Source: Caldilineaceae bacterium (lineage in GTDB: Bacteria; Chloroflexota; Anaerolineae; Caldilineales; Caldilineaceae). Taken from it: 36,073 nucleotides of DNA. Under the pieces are notes generated by a model that did no database searches, was not told the DNA's origin, and worked only from the letters and a program-made list of their open reading frames with translations. The position numbers and the translations under genes were made by a program. The DNA lies in contig JALHQH010000058.1 of assembly GCA_022842065.1 (NCBI GenBank), positions 38,601-74,673 on the forward strand, given 5' to 3'. Positions 7,324 to 15,769 of the stretch are shown piece by piece (within the stretch, counting starts at the first letter, position 1; the number at the start of each line of letters is the position of its first letter).

Positions 7324-8703
7324 ATGATCCGATCCGACCAAATTCTTGAAACTGTGGGCATGATCCAGAAGGAGAAGCTCGACGTGCGGGCGGTGACGCT
7401 CGGGCTTGATCTGCTCGACTGTCATGGGGCCAGTGTGCATGATACCTGCAGCCGCATCCAGGCCAAGGTGCGCCGCTTTGGCGCGGGGTTGCTGCCTACC
7501 TGTAATGCGCTGACCGAAAAGTATGGCATCCCAGTTGTCAACAAGCGCATGGCGATTACACCGATTGCCCATGTCTGCGCCGGCTTTGATGAGCGCGGGT
7601 TGATCGCCGTCTGCCAAGCGCTTGACGCAGTGGCCAACGAAATCGGCATCGACTTTATTGGCGGCTTCTCGACCAATGTGGAGCAGGGGGCCACGCCCAC
7701 GGATCGCGCCCTGATCCGGGCCTTGCCCGAAGCGCTCGCCCTTACCAATAAAGTTTGTGCCTCGATCAACGTCGGCTCAACCCGCTATGGGATTAACATG
7801 GATGCCATTGCCGAACTGGGGCAGACGGTGAAAGCGCTGGCCGAACGTAGCCGCGCCACCGGCGGTTTTGCCGCGGCCAAACTGGTCATCTTCACCAACC
7901 AGCCGGGCGATAACCCCTTTATGGCCGGCGCAATCCATGGGTTGGGGCAGCCGGAAGCGGTGATCAACGTTGGGGTTAGTGGCCCTGGGGTGGTGGCGCG
8001 TGCTCTGCAACGCAAGCTTGACAACGCCGGTGACAAACATCTAGGCTTGCACGATCTGGCCGACGAGATCAAGCGTACCGCCTTCCGCGTTACCCGTGCC
8101 GGCGAGTTGATCGGCAAACGGGTAGCCGAAGCGTTGCAGATTCCTTTTGGTGTGGTCGATGTTTCGCTGGCCCCCACCCCGGCGGTCGGCGACAGTGTCG
8201 GTGAGATCCTCAAAATCTTGGGGGTCGATGCGATCGGCGCGCCGGGCTCGACCACGATCATCGCCATGCTCAACGACGCGGTGAAAAAAGGGGGGGCTTT
8301 TGCCAGCCAAAGTGTTGGCGGCCTGAGCGGCGCGTTTATCCCCGTCTGTGAAGACCGCGAGTTGGCCGAAGCCGTCCGCCTTGGCCATTTGACCCTGGAA
8401 AAGCTGGAGGCAATGACCAGCGTCTGCTCGGTCGGCCTTGACATGATCGCCGTCCCCGGCTCGGTCGATGCGCTGACGTTGGCCGCGATTATCGCCGACG
8501 AGATGGTGATCGGCATGATCAACAACAAGACGACTGCGGCCCGGATCATCCCGGTGCCGGGCAAGGAAGAGGGTGATTTCGTCGCCTTTGGTGGCCTCTT
8601 CGGCGAAAGTGCGATCCTGCCCGTGCGCAACGTCGGCCAATCAGCGCGTTTTGTCAACTTCGGCGGACGCATCCCCGCCCCGATCCACAGTTTGCGCAAT
8701 TGA
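7324..8703 (+). CDS. UPF0210 (DUF711/PFL-like) family protein
   Basis: A conserved 459-residue protein of the UPF0210 family, loosely related in fold to pyruvate formate-lyase-like barrels; no biochemical function is established. Recognisable features are MIQKEKLDVRAVTLGLDLLD near the N-terminus, a long Gly/Ala-rich body, and the C-terminal segment GLDMIAVPGSVDALTLAAII followed by GKEEGDFVAFGGLFG. I chose ATG 7324 because the region upstream to 7252 is the hairpin repeat and would add a spurious N-terminal extension. Pairing with the upstream ACT-domain gene is conserved in other phyla, so a ligand-regulated role is likely. Family certain, role unknown. Confidence 0.9.
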   Translation: MIRSDQILETVGMIQKEKLDVRAVTLGLDLLDCHGASVHDTCSRIQAKVRRFGAGLLPTCNALTEKYGIPVVNKRMAITPIAHVCAGFDERGLIAVCQALDAVANEIGIDFIGGFSTNVEQGATPTDRALIRALPEALALTNKVCASINVGSTRYGINMDAIAELGQTVKALAERSRATGGFAAAKLVIFTNQPGDNPFMAGAIHGLGQPEAVINVGVSGPGVVARALQRKLDNAGDKHLGLHDLADEIKRTAFRVTRAGELIGKRVAEALQIPFGVVDVSLAPTPAVGDSVGEILKILGVDAIGAPGSTTIIAMLNDAVKKGGAFASQSVGGLSGAFIPVCEDRELAEAVRLGHLTLEKLEAMTSVCSVGLDMIAVPGSVDALTLAAIIADEMVIGMINNKTTAARIIPVPGKEEGDFVAFGGLFGESAILPVRNVGQSARFVNFGGRIPAPIHSLRN

Positions 8704-8718
8704 CGACTTAATACTTAT

Positions 8719-8779
8719 AGGACTTACGCACGACCCGGCGGCTGAGCTTGTCGAAGCCAGCGGATCGTGCGTAAGTCCT
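8719..8779. repeat. Perfect 15-bp inverted repeat, dispersed family copy A
   Basis: Arms AGGACTTACGCACGA (8719-8733) and TCGTGCGTAAGTCCT (8765-8779) are exact reverse complements around a 31-base loop containing CCGGCGGCTGAGCTTGTCGA. The loop and the GGACTTACG ends recur in the element at 28518-28614, so both belong to one dispersed family. Confidence 0.7.
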
Positions 8780-8806
8780 AACTTAATCATCAACTTAATT
8801 TTGAAT

Positions 8807-8834
8807 TTGACAGGTTGCTACTCTCATTTATACT
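8807..8834 (+). promoter_or_regulatory. Sigma-70-type promoter of the transglycosylase gene
   Basis: A perfect -35 TTGACA at 8807-8812 and a near-consensus -10 TATACT at 8829-8834 are separated by 16 bases. They lie 58 bases before the start codon of the SLT-domain gene, giving a short leader. This is one of the two best promoter matches in the window. Confidence 0.7.
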
Positions 8835-8892
8835 TATAGGGTAGTGATCGTACGCTGAGAGATACTCCCATTGGAAAATACATAAGGCTGTC

Positions 8893-10752
8893 ATGTCTGA
8901 ATGGTCACAAAGTGCTGAAGAGCCACACGAGGATACCTTCTTTGCCAAACGCAAAGCGGCGGCCAAACGACCCGTAGTCGAGGTCGCGCCGGTGCTGCGC
9001 AATTGGCAAGTGCTCGCTGGTGATCTGGCCGAGAACGAACTTGTCGCCGATGAAATTGCCGCTGATGAGATTGCCGCCGACGAACTTGGTGAGGGTGAAA
9101 TCATTGAGGGCGAGGCAACAGTCGTTACGCATGTAACTGCGCCAGTCGCGGTTGATGATCCCCCAGCGACGCGGCTTGAACCAACCACGCTCATTGCCGA
9201 TCAACATGATCCGGCGCTGATTGCCACTTTAACCGAGCGCCAGCTCGCGGTTCACCCTGGCGCCAAGGTGACCTACACCCTGAGCCTATTGAATAATGGT
9301 CCCCATGCTGGGCTGTTTACGGTCACAGTCGAAGGCTGGATCGATGAGCGTTGGCTGGTGACACCAACCCCGGTGGTCGATTTGGCCCCTGGTGAACGGC
9401 GTACGGTCACCGTCACGCTCCAACCGACACGCACCACGCAGACGCAGGCGGGCACACGGGCACTGGTTTTTTGTATTCGCGCCGATAGTTATCCTGACCG
9501 CTTTTCGCGTGTAGGCGCGCTGCTGACCATCGAGCCTTATCGCGACTTACGCATGGGCCAGGTGACACCGCAAAGTGCTACGCTTTCGTGGTGGCAGCCG
9601 ACCACAACCCTAACCCTGCCCCTGATCAACCGCAGCAATCATGCCCTGGCTGTGCGCCTGACGGCCCATGATCGTGAGCAGCAGTGTCATTTTACGGTGA
9701 CCCTGCCAGGGCGCAAAGCCAGTGCGAAAAATGTGGTTAAATTGCAACCCGGCCAGCGGGTGGAGGCAGCCGTCCAGGTGCGTTTGCACCGCCATCCGCG
9801 CTGGCGAAGCCAGAAATTGGACCTGCCGATCCAACTGCGCCTGGTCGCGATTGACGGGGCAACCCCGGTCCAGCGGGCGACGGCGTCGTTAACGGCGTTG
9901 CCACTGATTGGCCTTTGGCAACTCACTTCTTTGGTCGGGGTGAGCGCCCTGATTTTGGCGGCTATTGGTGTGGCTGGGTTAAGCGCACTCCTCCTCTTTG
10001 CTATTAGTTTTGCGCAACCCACAGGGGCAGTACCAAACACCCAAACTGCGCCACCACCGATTGTGATCTATGTCCAGTCACCACTGCCGGAACGCCAGGT
10101 GACAAGCGCCGGTAGCGCGTCGCCGGTGGTCATGCCCGTCCTTGCTGTGAACCAGCCCTCTGTCGCCCAATCCAATGTGCTCCAAGTTGGGCAGGAGGCG
10201 CGGGATTTGACCGCGCCCTTGGTCTCAGTGGAGCAGATTTCGGCCCCAGGCGCACCGGCCGCAGCGGTGGCAGTCTCACCGGCCGCCGTGACAACCGCTG
10301 GCACGCCCAGCACGGCAACCATGACCTATGGGACTCTGTTCCAAGAGATTGCCTTGCGGTACGATCTGAACTGGCGCTTGTTGGCGGCCCAGGCTTATGT
10401 GGAAAGTGGCTTTGACTCACTGGCATTGGGCCAACGGGGTGATCTTGGTTTGATGCAGATCGCCCCTGGTACCTGGCGTGAGTGGGCACCCAAGGTGAAA
10501 GCCGCCGATCCCTTTGATAGTTACAGCAATGTGTTGGTCTCTGCCGTCTATTCTGATTACCTGCGCACGACCTTGAGTAAACGCGGTTTCGGTCAGCCGC
10601 AATGGACGCTGGTTGCCTATAACTGGGGGGTGGATAAGGTACTCCAGCACCTGGAAAGCGGTAAAGGTTGGGACGAGCTAGACCCCGCACGTCAGCAGTA
10701 TGCAACCGAAGTCATGCGTCTCGCCGAGACGATTAATGTGGAGAGTAGGTAG
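8893..10752 (+). CDS. Membrane-anchored lytic transglycosylase with Ig-like N-terminal domains
   Basis: Predicted peptidoglycan-cleaving enzyme, 619 residues. The C-terminal 150 residues are an SLT/goose-lysozyme-like domain: catalytic E504 in AYVESGFDSLA, then GLMQIAPGTW and VAYNWG, all typical. One long hydrophobic segment at about 345-376 anchors the protein. The N-terminal 340 residues hold an acidic repetitive stretch (44-75, with DEIAADEIAADEL) and two beta-sandwich domains (about 105-205 and 215-330) resembling NEW3/CARDB-type folds. There is no N-terminal signal peptide, so the Ig-like part would be cytoplasmic if the SLT domain is outside, which is unusual. ATG 8893 lies 59 bases after the promoter. 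Flanked by palindromes on both sides, it is probably monocistronic. Confidence 0.85.
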   Translation: MSEWSQSAEEPHEDTFFAKRKAAAKRPVVEVAPVLRNWQVLAGDLAENELVADEIAADEIAADELGEGEIIEGEATVVTHVTAPVAVDDPPATRLEPTTLIADQHDPALIATLTERQLAVHPGAKVTYTLSLLNNGPHAGLFTVTVEGWIDERWLVTPTPVVDLAPGERRTVTVTLQPTRTTQTQAGTRALVFCIRADSYPDRFSRVGALLTIEPYRDLRMGQVTPQSATLSWWQPTTTLTLPLINRSNHALAVRLTAHDREQQCHFTVTLPGRKASAKNVVKLQPGQRVEAAVQVRLHRHPRWRSQKLDLPIQLRLVAIDGATPVQRATASLTALPLIGLWQLTSLVGVSALILAAIGVAGLSALLLFAISFAQPTGAVPNTQTAPPPIVIYVQSPLPERQVTSAGSASPVVMPVLAVNQPSVAQSNVLQVGQEARDLTAPLVSVEQISAPGAPAAAVAVSPAAVTTAGTPSTATMTYGTLFQEIALRYDLNWRLLAAQAYVESGFDSLALGQRGDLGLMQIAPGTWREWAPKVKAADPFDSYSNVLVSAVYSDYLRTTLSKRGFGQPQWTLVAYNWGVDKVLQHLESGKGWDELDPARQQYATEVMRLAETINVESR

Positions 10753-10824
10753 ATTGGTAAATCAGTAAATCGGTAGATTAGTAAATCAGTTACCTCTACC
10801 GGTCTACCGATTTACTAATCTACC
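10749..10824. repeat. Inverted repeat made of GTAAATC/GTAGATT units
   Basis: The core arms 10772-10787 (GGTAGATTAGTAAATC) and 10809-10824 are exact reverse complements; both extend imperfectly outward by more copies of the same 7-8-base units. The element starts at the stop codon of the transglycosylase gene and fills the gap to the next gene. Confidence 0.65.
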
Positions 10825-10874
10825 GATCTACCAGACCCAAACGTAACCAATCCAACCCCTGATAGGATCTACAT

Positions 10875-11918
10875 ATGTCGCTAGAACGACCTGATTTAAC
10901 GGGTATTAATGCCGAAGTAGTGGCCTATATTGAAGCGCTGGAAGAAGCGCTGGCGGAGCTGCAAGAGAGTAGTCGTAGTGGGCGCGCCGAAAGTCCGTTG
11001 GAACCGAGCGAACCGCCGACGACGATGAATGTCATCTCCATTAGCGCGGCGGGGCTGGCAAAACGGACCCCGCGCCACTACTATCTGCGGCAACGGCGCG
11101 GGGGGATGGGGGTCTTTGACCTCGATTCCAATGAAGATGATCCGCCCGCTTTCTTGGCCGTCGCTGATGAAAGTGCCGGGCTGATTCTGATTACCAACCA
11201 GGGGCGCGCCCTGCGCGCCGAAGTGCGGGAAATTCCCGAAACCGATGTGCGCGGGCGAGGGCAAGCGCTCTTTGGTGATTTTCCCCTGCGCAGTGGCGAA
11301 CAGTTGGCGCTGGTAATGGCGGACCACGGTGGTGCCTATCTGATCCTGGTGAGTGAACGGGGCCAGGTGCGCCGCATTGGCAGCCAATATCTGGGCAAAA
11401 ATCTCCAACCCGGCACCATGCTTTATAACACGAGTGAAGGCGGCGCGCCGATGGCCGCCTGCTGGACTTCGGGCAATGAAGAACTCTTTATTGCCACCCG
11501 GATGGGGCGCGGCATTCGTTTTGCCGAGCGCCAAGTCCCCGTGCGTGGCTGCCTGGGCCTGCGCGTCGAGAACGACGATTATGTCGTTGGCGTGGCCGCC
11601 ACCGCTGAAGAGGGCGGCGTCTTCATGTTGACGGAAGACGGCAAGGGGACGATTCGGCTGATGAATGGCTTTGCCGCCAACAAGTCACCGGGGGCTGGCG
11701 GTAAAGTCGTTATGAAGACCGATGTGCTGGTCGGGGCCTTTAGTGTGAGTACCCCAAATGGCGAGCAGGACGACATCTTTGCCATCTCCCAGTTGGGCAA
11801 GATTATTCGCTTTCAAGCGGGCGAAGTGCCAGCCAAAGAAGGGGTCGTCCAGGGCGTCAACTGTATGAATCTGCGCAACGATGCCTGTCGCGCCTTCACC
11901 CTCTCGACCATGTCATAA
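10875..11918 (+). CDS. Stand-alone DNA gyrase A C-terminal-domain-like protein
   Basis: A 347-residue protein consisting of a short alpha-helical, acidic N-terminus (about 1-45) and a six-bladed GyrA/ParC C-terminal beta-propeller. The blades are recognisable by repeated motifs such as ILITNQGRALRAEVREIP, LVSERGQVRRIG, IATRMGRGIRF and FAISQLGKIIRF. A GyrA-box-like QRRGGMG is at residues 73-79 (consensus QRRGGKG, with Met for Lys). The breakage-reunion domain and catalytic tyrosine of GyrA are absent, so this is not a topoisomerase; DNA wrapping or nucleoid binding is the likely activity, as shown for the separately expressed GyrA C-terminal domain of Borrelia. ATG 10875 follows a TAGGAT site; a strong hairpin follows the gene. 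Confidence 0.82.
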   Translation: MSLERPDLTGINAEVVAYIEALEEALAELQESSRSGRAESPLEPSEPPTTMNVISISAAGLAKRTPRHYYLRQRRGGMGVFDLDSNEDDPPAFLAVADESAGLILITNQGRALRAEVREIPETDVRGRGQALFGDFPLRSGEQLALVMADHGGAYLILVSERGQVRRIGSQYLGKNLQPGTMLYNTSEGGAPMAACWTSGNEELFIATRMGRGIRFAERQVPVRGCLGLRVENDDYVVGVAATAEEGGVFMLTEDGKGTIRLMNGFAANKSPGAGGKVVMKTDVLVGAFSVSTPNGEQDDIFAISQLGKIIRFQAGEVPAKEGVVQGVNCMNLRNDACRAFTLSTMS

Positions 11919-12019
11919 ACACACCTGGGTCGGCTTGTGCTTAGTAAAGCTGTTGCACTGCGCGCCAATCTATTGCACCTGACACTTTTGTGACGCTGGC
12001 CGGTCATTAGGAACAAAGA

Positions 12020-12091
12020 CCCAAGTCCTTACGTCTGCACTGCGGTTATTCATCAATAACCGCAGTGCAGACGTAAGGACTTGGGATTTTT
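12020..12091 (+). terminator. Rho-independent terminator with perfect 31-bp stem
   Basis: Arms 12020-12050 and 12055-12085 are exact reverse complements (outer part CCCAAGTCCTTACG) with a CATC loop, followed by ATTTTTTATT. It ends the GyrA-CTD-like transcript 100 bases after the stop codon. A stem this long and perfect is unusual for a simple terminator and may be a mobile palindrome used as one. Confidence 0.8.
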
Positions 12092-12490
12092 TATTGGCGG
12101 TTTTGGGCAACTTTGTGTAGGAAATGCATCAGGTTATTGGGCAAAATGAAACACAGTTCCTTAACAAAACCATGTTATGATCAAATTAGTGCAAACGGTT
12201 GCATCGCCAGTACACGGCTTGGACCTTCTACTTTTGGCGGATGACAAAGGGAAAATTGTCAGCTATTGTAAGTAATATGGGAAGCTACGTAACTCGCAGG
12301 TAACAGCCGTGTGCTACACTATAGCTGAGTGGAAAGCTTTGCTGCGCCCCCATCAAACGACTTGGTAACTGGTGGCCCAAGCGTAGTGCGATATGCGAAC
12401 ATATCGCCAGCAAAAAGGCAGAGTTGTCTATAACTGAATTATAACAATGGCTGCATTTGGGCGACTTAGCGGCAAGGTTTTGATAATGAC
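12092..12490. other. Intergenic region without recognised content
   Basis: About 400 bases, AT-richer than the flanking genes, with no open frame of convincing length, no tRNA-like fold that I can recognise and no strong promoter. It presumably holds the promoter and leader of the ParB-fold gene; GTGTGCTACACT at 12309-12320 is an extended -10-like string without a clear -35. Confidence 0.4.
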
Positions 12491-12502
12491 AAGGAGTGCT
12501 TG

Positions 12503-13543
12503 ATGACGACATCACAACAGCGGATTGTCGCAATTGAAAAATATAAACGCAGTCATACCCAAGCGCAGTTGGATGATCTGCTGAGCCTGATTACTGGTCA
12601 GAGCACTGACCTGCTGAGCTACGACGAAGTAGCCAAACGCCTGCGCGCCCGTCAACAGGTCGAGGTGGGGATTCAAATGGTGCCGCTGGCGCAGATCGTG
12701 GGCAGCGTGGGGCGCTACCGGGATTTTACACGCACCTTTCTGCCGCGTGCAGGTGCTAATGCCGAACGGTGGGCGCGCTTGGATGCCGCGATGAATGGCT
12801 TACAAGGGTTACCGCCGGTGGAACTCTTCAAACTGGGCGAAGTCTACTTTGTCCGTGATGGCAACCATCGCATTAGCGTGGCGCGTGCCAATGATGTCTC
12901 GCATATCGAAGCCTATGTCACCGAGGTGAAGACCGATGTCCCGCTGACGGTCGACGACTTTGAGCGCGATCAGTGGCTGATTAAAGCGGAAGCATCCGAA
13001 TTCCAGGAATCAACCAATCTCAATCTGTTACGGCCGGATAATAATGTCTGTTTTACCGAACCAGGGCGTTACACATTGCTCTTGCAGCACATTGAAGTGC
13101 ATCGTTACCTGCGCGATTTGGAGCTGGCCAAGCAACACGAGCACCATTGCCTGACATGGGAAGAAGCGGTCGTCAGTTGGTATGAAAATGTCTATCTGCC
13201 GGTCGTTGATGCCATCCGCAACTTTGATCTGTTGGCCCAATTTCCTGGTCGTACCGAAGCCGATCTCTACTTGTGGGTTGTGTTACACCGGGAACGGCTG
13301 GCCGAGCACTATGGGTTGGCCCCGCTTGACCCCCATACCGCGGTGACGACCTTTGCCGAGACGCATAGCGAGCAACTCTGGCGGCGCACGGTACAGGGGG
13401 TACGCCAGGGCATTCATCAGCTTTGGGACGGCAGCAAGCCCCTGGGGATGAGTGATGAAAAGTTCCGCCGGCTGCGCGAACGTCACGATGCTGGCGAATT
13501 GTCGGTGGGCGAAGCACGTCAACGCATGCTGGAGTTTCAGTAA
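12503..13543 (+). CDS. ParB/sulfiredoxin-fold domain protein, function unknown
   Basis: A 346-residue protein. Residues about 55-145 contain a ParB/Srx-type fold, with the diagnostic VYFVRDGNHRISVARAN (114-130; DGNHR at 119-123) that in this superfamily binds a nucleotide or phosphate. The remainder is alpha-helical and carries no DNA-binding motif that I can identify; a C-terminal region rich in Arg/Glu (310-346) follows. Relatives in Chloroflexota are usually annotated as transcriptional regulators or DUF4032-like. The start is ATG 12503 with AAGGAG at 12491-12496; TTG 12500 is too close to that site. Likely a single-gene transcript ended by the hairpin at 13600-13633. The catalytic role, if any, is unknown. 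Confidence 0.7.
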   Translation: MTTSQQRIVAIEKYKRSHTQAQLDDLLSLITGQSTDLLSYDEVAKRLRARQQVEVGIQMVPLAQIVGSVGRYRDFTRTFLPRAGANAERWARLDAAMNGLQGLPPVELFKLGEVYFVRDGNHRISVARANDVSHIEAYVTEVKTDVPLTVDDFERDQWLIKAEASEFQESTNLNLLRPDNNVCFTEPGRYTLLLQHIEVHRYLRDLELAKQHEHHCLTWEEAVVSWYENVYLPVVDAIRNFDLLAQFPGRTEADLYLWVVLHRERLAEHYGLAPLDPHTAVTTFAETHSEQLWRRTVQGVRQGIHQLWDGSKPLGMSDEKFRRLRERHDAGELSVGEARQRMLEFQ

Positions 13544-13555
13544 TCTACCGTGTCG

Positions 13556-13575
13556 GGGCATGATGCATCATGCCC
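13556..13575. repeat. Perfect 20-bp palindrome
   Basis: GGGCATGATGCATCATGCCC reads the same on both strands and lies 12 bases after the ParB-fold gene. It could be an operator-type dyad or a short extrudable stem; there is no second copy in the window that I noticed. Confidence 0.5.
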
Positions 13576-13599
13576 TTGCGCGTAAGCTCTATCAATCTC

Positions 13600-13640
13600 A
13601 AAAGGCCGAACTTCACAGGAAGCTCGGCCTTTTGTTTGGA
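13600..13640. terminator. Rho-independent terminator after the ParB-fold gene
   Basis: Arms AAAAGGCCGAACTT (13600-13613) and AAGCTCGGCCTTTT (13620-13633) pair with one G-T wobble around a six-base loop. The A-run on one side and T-run on the other give a classic terminator shape that could work in both directions. Confidence 0.8.
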
Positions 13641-13703
13641 TTGCAGCAAAATCAAACTTCACATTCTATCTGGATTTGTGGTACGATTACGCTGATATGC
13701 TGG

Positions 13704-13732
13704 TTGTACTGTATGACTTTTGTAAGTCTACT
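13704..13732 (+). promoter_or_regulatory. Possible promoter of pyruvate kinase gene
   Basis: TTGTAC (13704-13709) and TCTACT (13727-13732) have a 17-base spacer and lie between the preceding terminator and the pyruvate kinase start, 70 bases upstream of it. Each box deviates from consensus by two bases, so the call is tentative. Confidence 0.35.
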
Positions 13733-13802
13733 ATCTGCTGAAACTTTATTTGACCATTTACCTGTCATCATTTGCCCGTCATAGTGACCTGTGGGAGGAA
13801 CC

Positions 13803-15581
13803 GTGCTACGCGTCAAAATCATCTGCACAATTGGACCGTCCAGCCGCGAAATTTCGGTGCTGAAGCAGCTCATTCAGGCGGGTATGAATGTTGCTCGGCT
13901 CAACATGAGCCATGGTACACATGAGTATCACAGCGAAACCATTGACCGTGTGCGCATGCTCTCGGAGGAACTGGGGAAACCAGTCGCCATTCTCGCTGAT
14001 CTACAAGGCCCCAAATTGCGGGTTGGTAAGATGCAAGCAGGTGGTGTCCCCCTCAAAGAGGGCGATGAACTGATCCTCACCACCGAAGAAATTGTCGGTG
14101 GCCCGGGCCGTGTGCCGATTCAATATAAAGAGTTGCCGCAAAATGTGCAGCCCGGTGAAACAATCCTCTTGGATGATGGATTGCTGGAGTTAAGCGTCAT
14201 TGATGCCAGTGAGACCGAGATTCGTACCCGTGTCGTTATTGGTGGCCTCTTAACCGATAACAAGGGCATGAATCTGCCCCTAGCTTCTCTCGATATCCCG
14301 GCCCTGACTGAGAAGGATCGCGAAGATACCAAATTCGCGCTGGATCGGCAGGCCGATTGGATTGCGTTGAGTTTTGTGCGGCGGGCCAGTGACATCCAGG
14401 AACTGAAAGAGATTATTCAGCGCGATTCGAGTTTTGGCCGGGCCACGCCAATTATCTCCAAAATTGAGAAGCCAGAAGCCGTCCGCAATATCGACGAGAT
14501 TATCGAAGCCTCCGACGCTATTATGGTTGCCCGCGGTGATCTGGGCATTGAAACCAGCCCCGAAGCGGTCCCGATGGTGCAGAAGATGATCATCACCAAG
14601 TGCCACATTGCCGCCAAACCGGTGATCACTGCCACGCAGATGTTGGATTCGATGATCCGCAATCCACGCCCCACGCGCGCCGAAGCCAGCGATGTCGCCA
14701 ACGCCGTGCTGGATGGGTCAGATGCCATTATGCTTTCCGGGGAGACTGCCAGTGGCACTTATCCGGTGCAAGCTGTGCGCACCATGGTCAAGATCGCCGA
14801 AGAGGCTGAGCGCGTTCGGGGGGAAAGCCCCAATCGCATCATCTATGAACAGCCGGCGATCTTTTCTGCCTCGGGCGCGATCTGCCATGCGGCCATGCAG
14901 ACTGCACACGATGTCCAAGCCAAGGCTATTATTGCCCCCTCCGTTAGCGGTAACACGGCAAAACTGATTGGGGCTTTTCGCCCACAAGTCCCCGTAATTG
15001 CGGTCACCCCCAGCCCAATGGTCCAACGGCAACTTTGTTTGCACTGGGGTATCTATTCACTGCTCACCCGCCGCTTTAATACCACCGACGAGGTGTTGGT
15101 TGATGCGGTGCGGGTGGCACAGAATGCCGGTCACGTCAATGAAGGCGATACGGTCATTCTCACCGCCGGTATGGTCGGGAGTATCCGTAGCGCTACCAAC
15201 CTGATGATGGTCCGCACGATTGAGCGCGTGTTAGCGCACGGCGTCGGCATGGGCCATCGTGAGGTGATCGGCCGCATTGTCCGGGTGACGATCCCGGTTA
15301 ATGGAGATCACTACACGGTTGGACCACAGGATATTCTCTTTGCCGAACGGATTGATCGAACTTGTTTACCGCTGCTGCAGCGCGCCGGTGGTCTGATCAC
15401 CTGCGAACAAGGGATGGATAGTGCCGGTGCACTTTTCGCCATGGAACTGGGCCTTCCCGCCCTGCTCGGTGCCAAAGGCCACCTCGATGAACTGGTCGAT
15501 GGTGAATCGGTTGTCCTTGATGCCACAAACGGTCAAGTCAGCCAGTGGCGCAAGTCGATGCCCGTCAAGCGTGCGCGCTGA
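13803..15581 (+). CDS. pyk: Pyruvate kinase with extra C-terminal PEP-utilising-type domain
   Basis: Catalyses the last glycolytic step, phosphoenolpyruvate plus ADP to pyruvate plus ATP, in the cytoplasm. The 592-residue length matches the long bacillus-type enzyme with an extra C-terminal domain. Visible family motifs: KIICTIGPSS (5-14), NMSHGTHEYH (34-43), ISKIEKPEAVRNI with the catalytic lysine, DAIMVARGDLGIE, and MLDSMIRNPRPTRAEASDVA. The appended domain (about 500-585) resembles the PEP-utilising mobile domain, but the usual TSHA is replaced by DSAG (539-542), so its phosphohistidine is missing. I chose GTG 13803 (MLRVKIICTIG) because GGGAGGA at 13793-13799 serves it; the in-frame GTG 13791 lies before that site. 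Confidence 0.95.
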   Translation: MLRVKIICTIGPSSREISVLKQLIQAGMNVARLNMSHGTHEYHSETIDRVRMLSEELGKPVAILADLQGPKLRVGKMQAGGVPLKEGDELILTTEEIVGGPGRVPIQYKELPQNVQPGETILLDDGLLELSVIDASETEIRTRVVIGGLLTDNKGMNLPLASLDIPALTEKDREDTKFALDRQADWIALSFVRRASDIQELKEIIQRDSSFGRATPIISKIEKPEAVRNIDEIIEASDAIMVARGDLGIETSPEAVPMVQKMIITKCHIAAKPVITATQMLDSMIRNPRPTRAEASDVANAVLDGSDAIMLSGETASGTYPVQAVRTMVKIAEEAERVRGESPNRIIYEQPAIFSASGAICHAAMQTAHDVQAKAIIAPSVSGNTAKLIGAFRPQVPVIAVTPSPMVQRQLCLHWGIYSLLTRRFNTTDEVLVDAVRVAQNAGHVNEGDTVILTAGMVGSIRSATNLMMVRTIERVLAHGVGMGHREVIGRIVRVTIPVNGDHYTVGPQDILFAERIDRTCLPLLQRAGGLITCEQGMDSAGALFAMELGLPALLGAKGHLDELVDGESVVLDATNGQVSQWRKSMPVKRAR

Positions 15582-15587
15582 CGTAGT

Positions 15588-15720
15588 AGGAGACACGAGA
15601 CAAGGAGACACGAGGTACGCGTCCAGGGGGCACCCGTGCGATACGAAGTAGTCTAACTTTCTATCAAGGCGGTCACCCTCTCGTGTCTCGTGTCTCGTCT
15701 CTCCCCCTCTTGTGTCTCGT
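15588..15720. repeat. Inverted repeat made of GAGACACGA units
   Basis: The left arm (15588-15615) contains GGAGACACGAG twice; the right side (15677-15720) has CTCGTGTCTCG-type units at least three times in reverse complement. It begins a few bases after the pyruvate kinase stop codon and fills the gap to the LLM gene. It belongs to the same structural class as the repeats at 7184, 10749 and 16787 although the motif differs. Confidence 0.65.
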
Positions 15721-15769
15721 ATCTTTGCCCTTTTTTCCCAACCCACCACTCTAACCGGAGGATCCCGCC

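Noticed and set aside
7785..8699. Minus-strand open frame of about 300 codons inside the UPF0210 gene
   Set aside because: Antisense to a clear conserved gene; low-complexity Pro/Ser/Ala/Arg composition typical of shadow frames in GC-rich DNA.
13791..13802. Upstream GTG start for pyruvate kinase
   Set aside because: It would place the GGGAGGA ribosome-binding site inside the coding sequence; GTG 13803 fits both that site and the family N-terminus.
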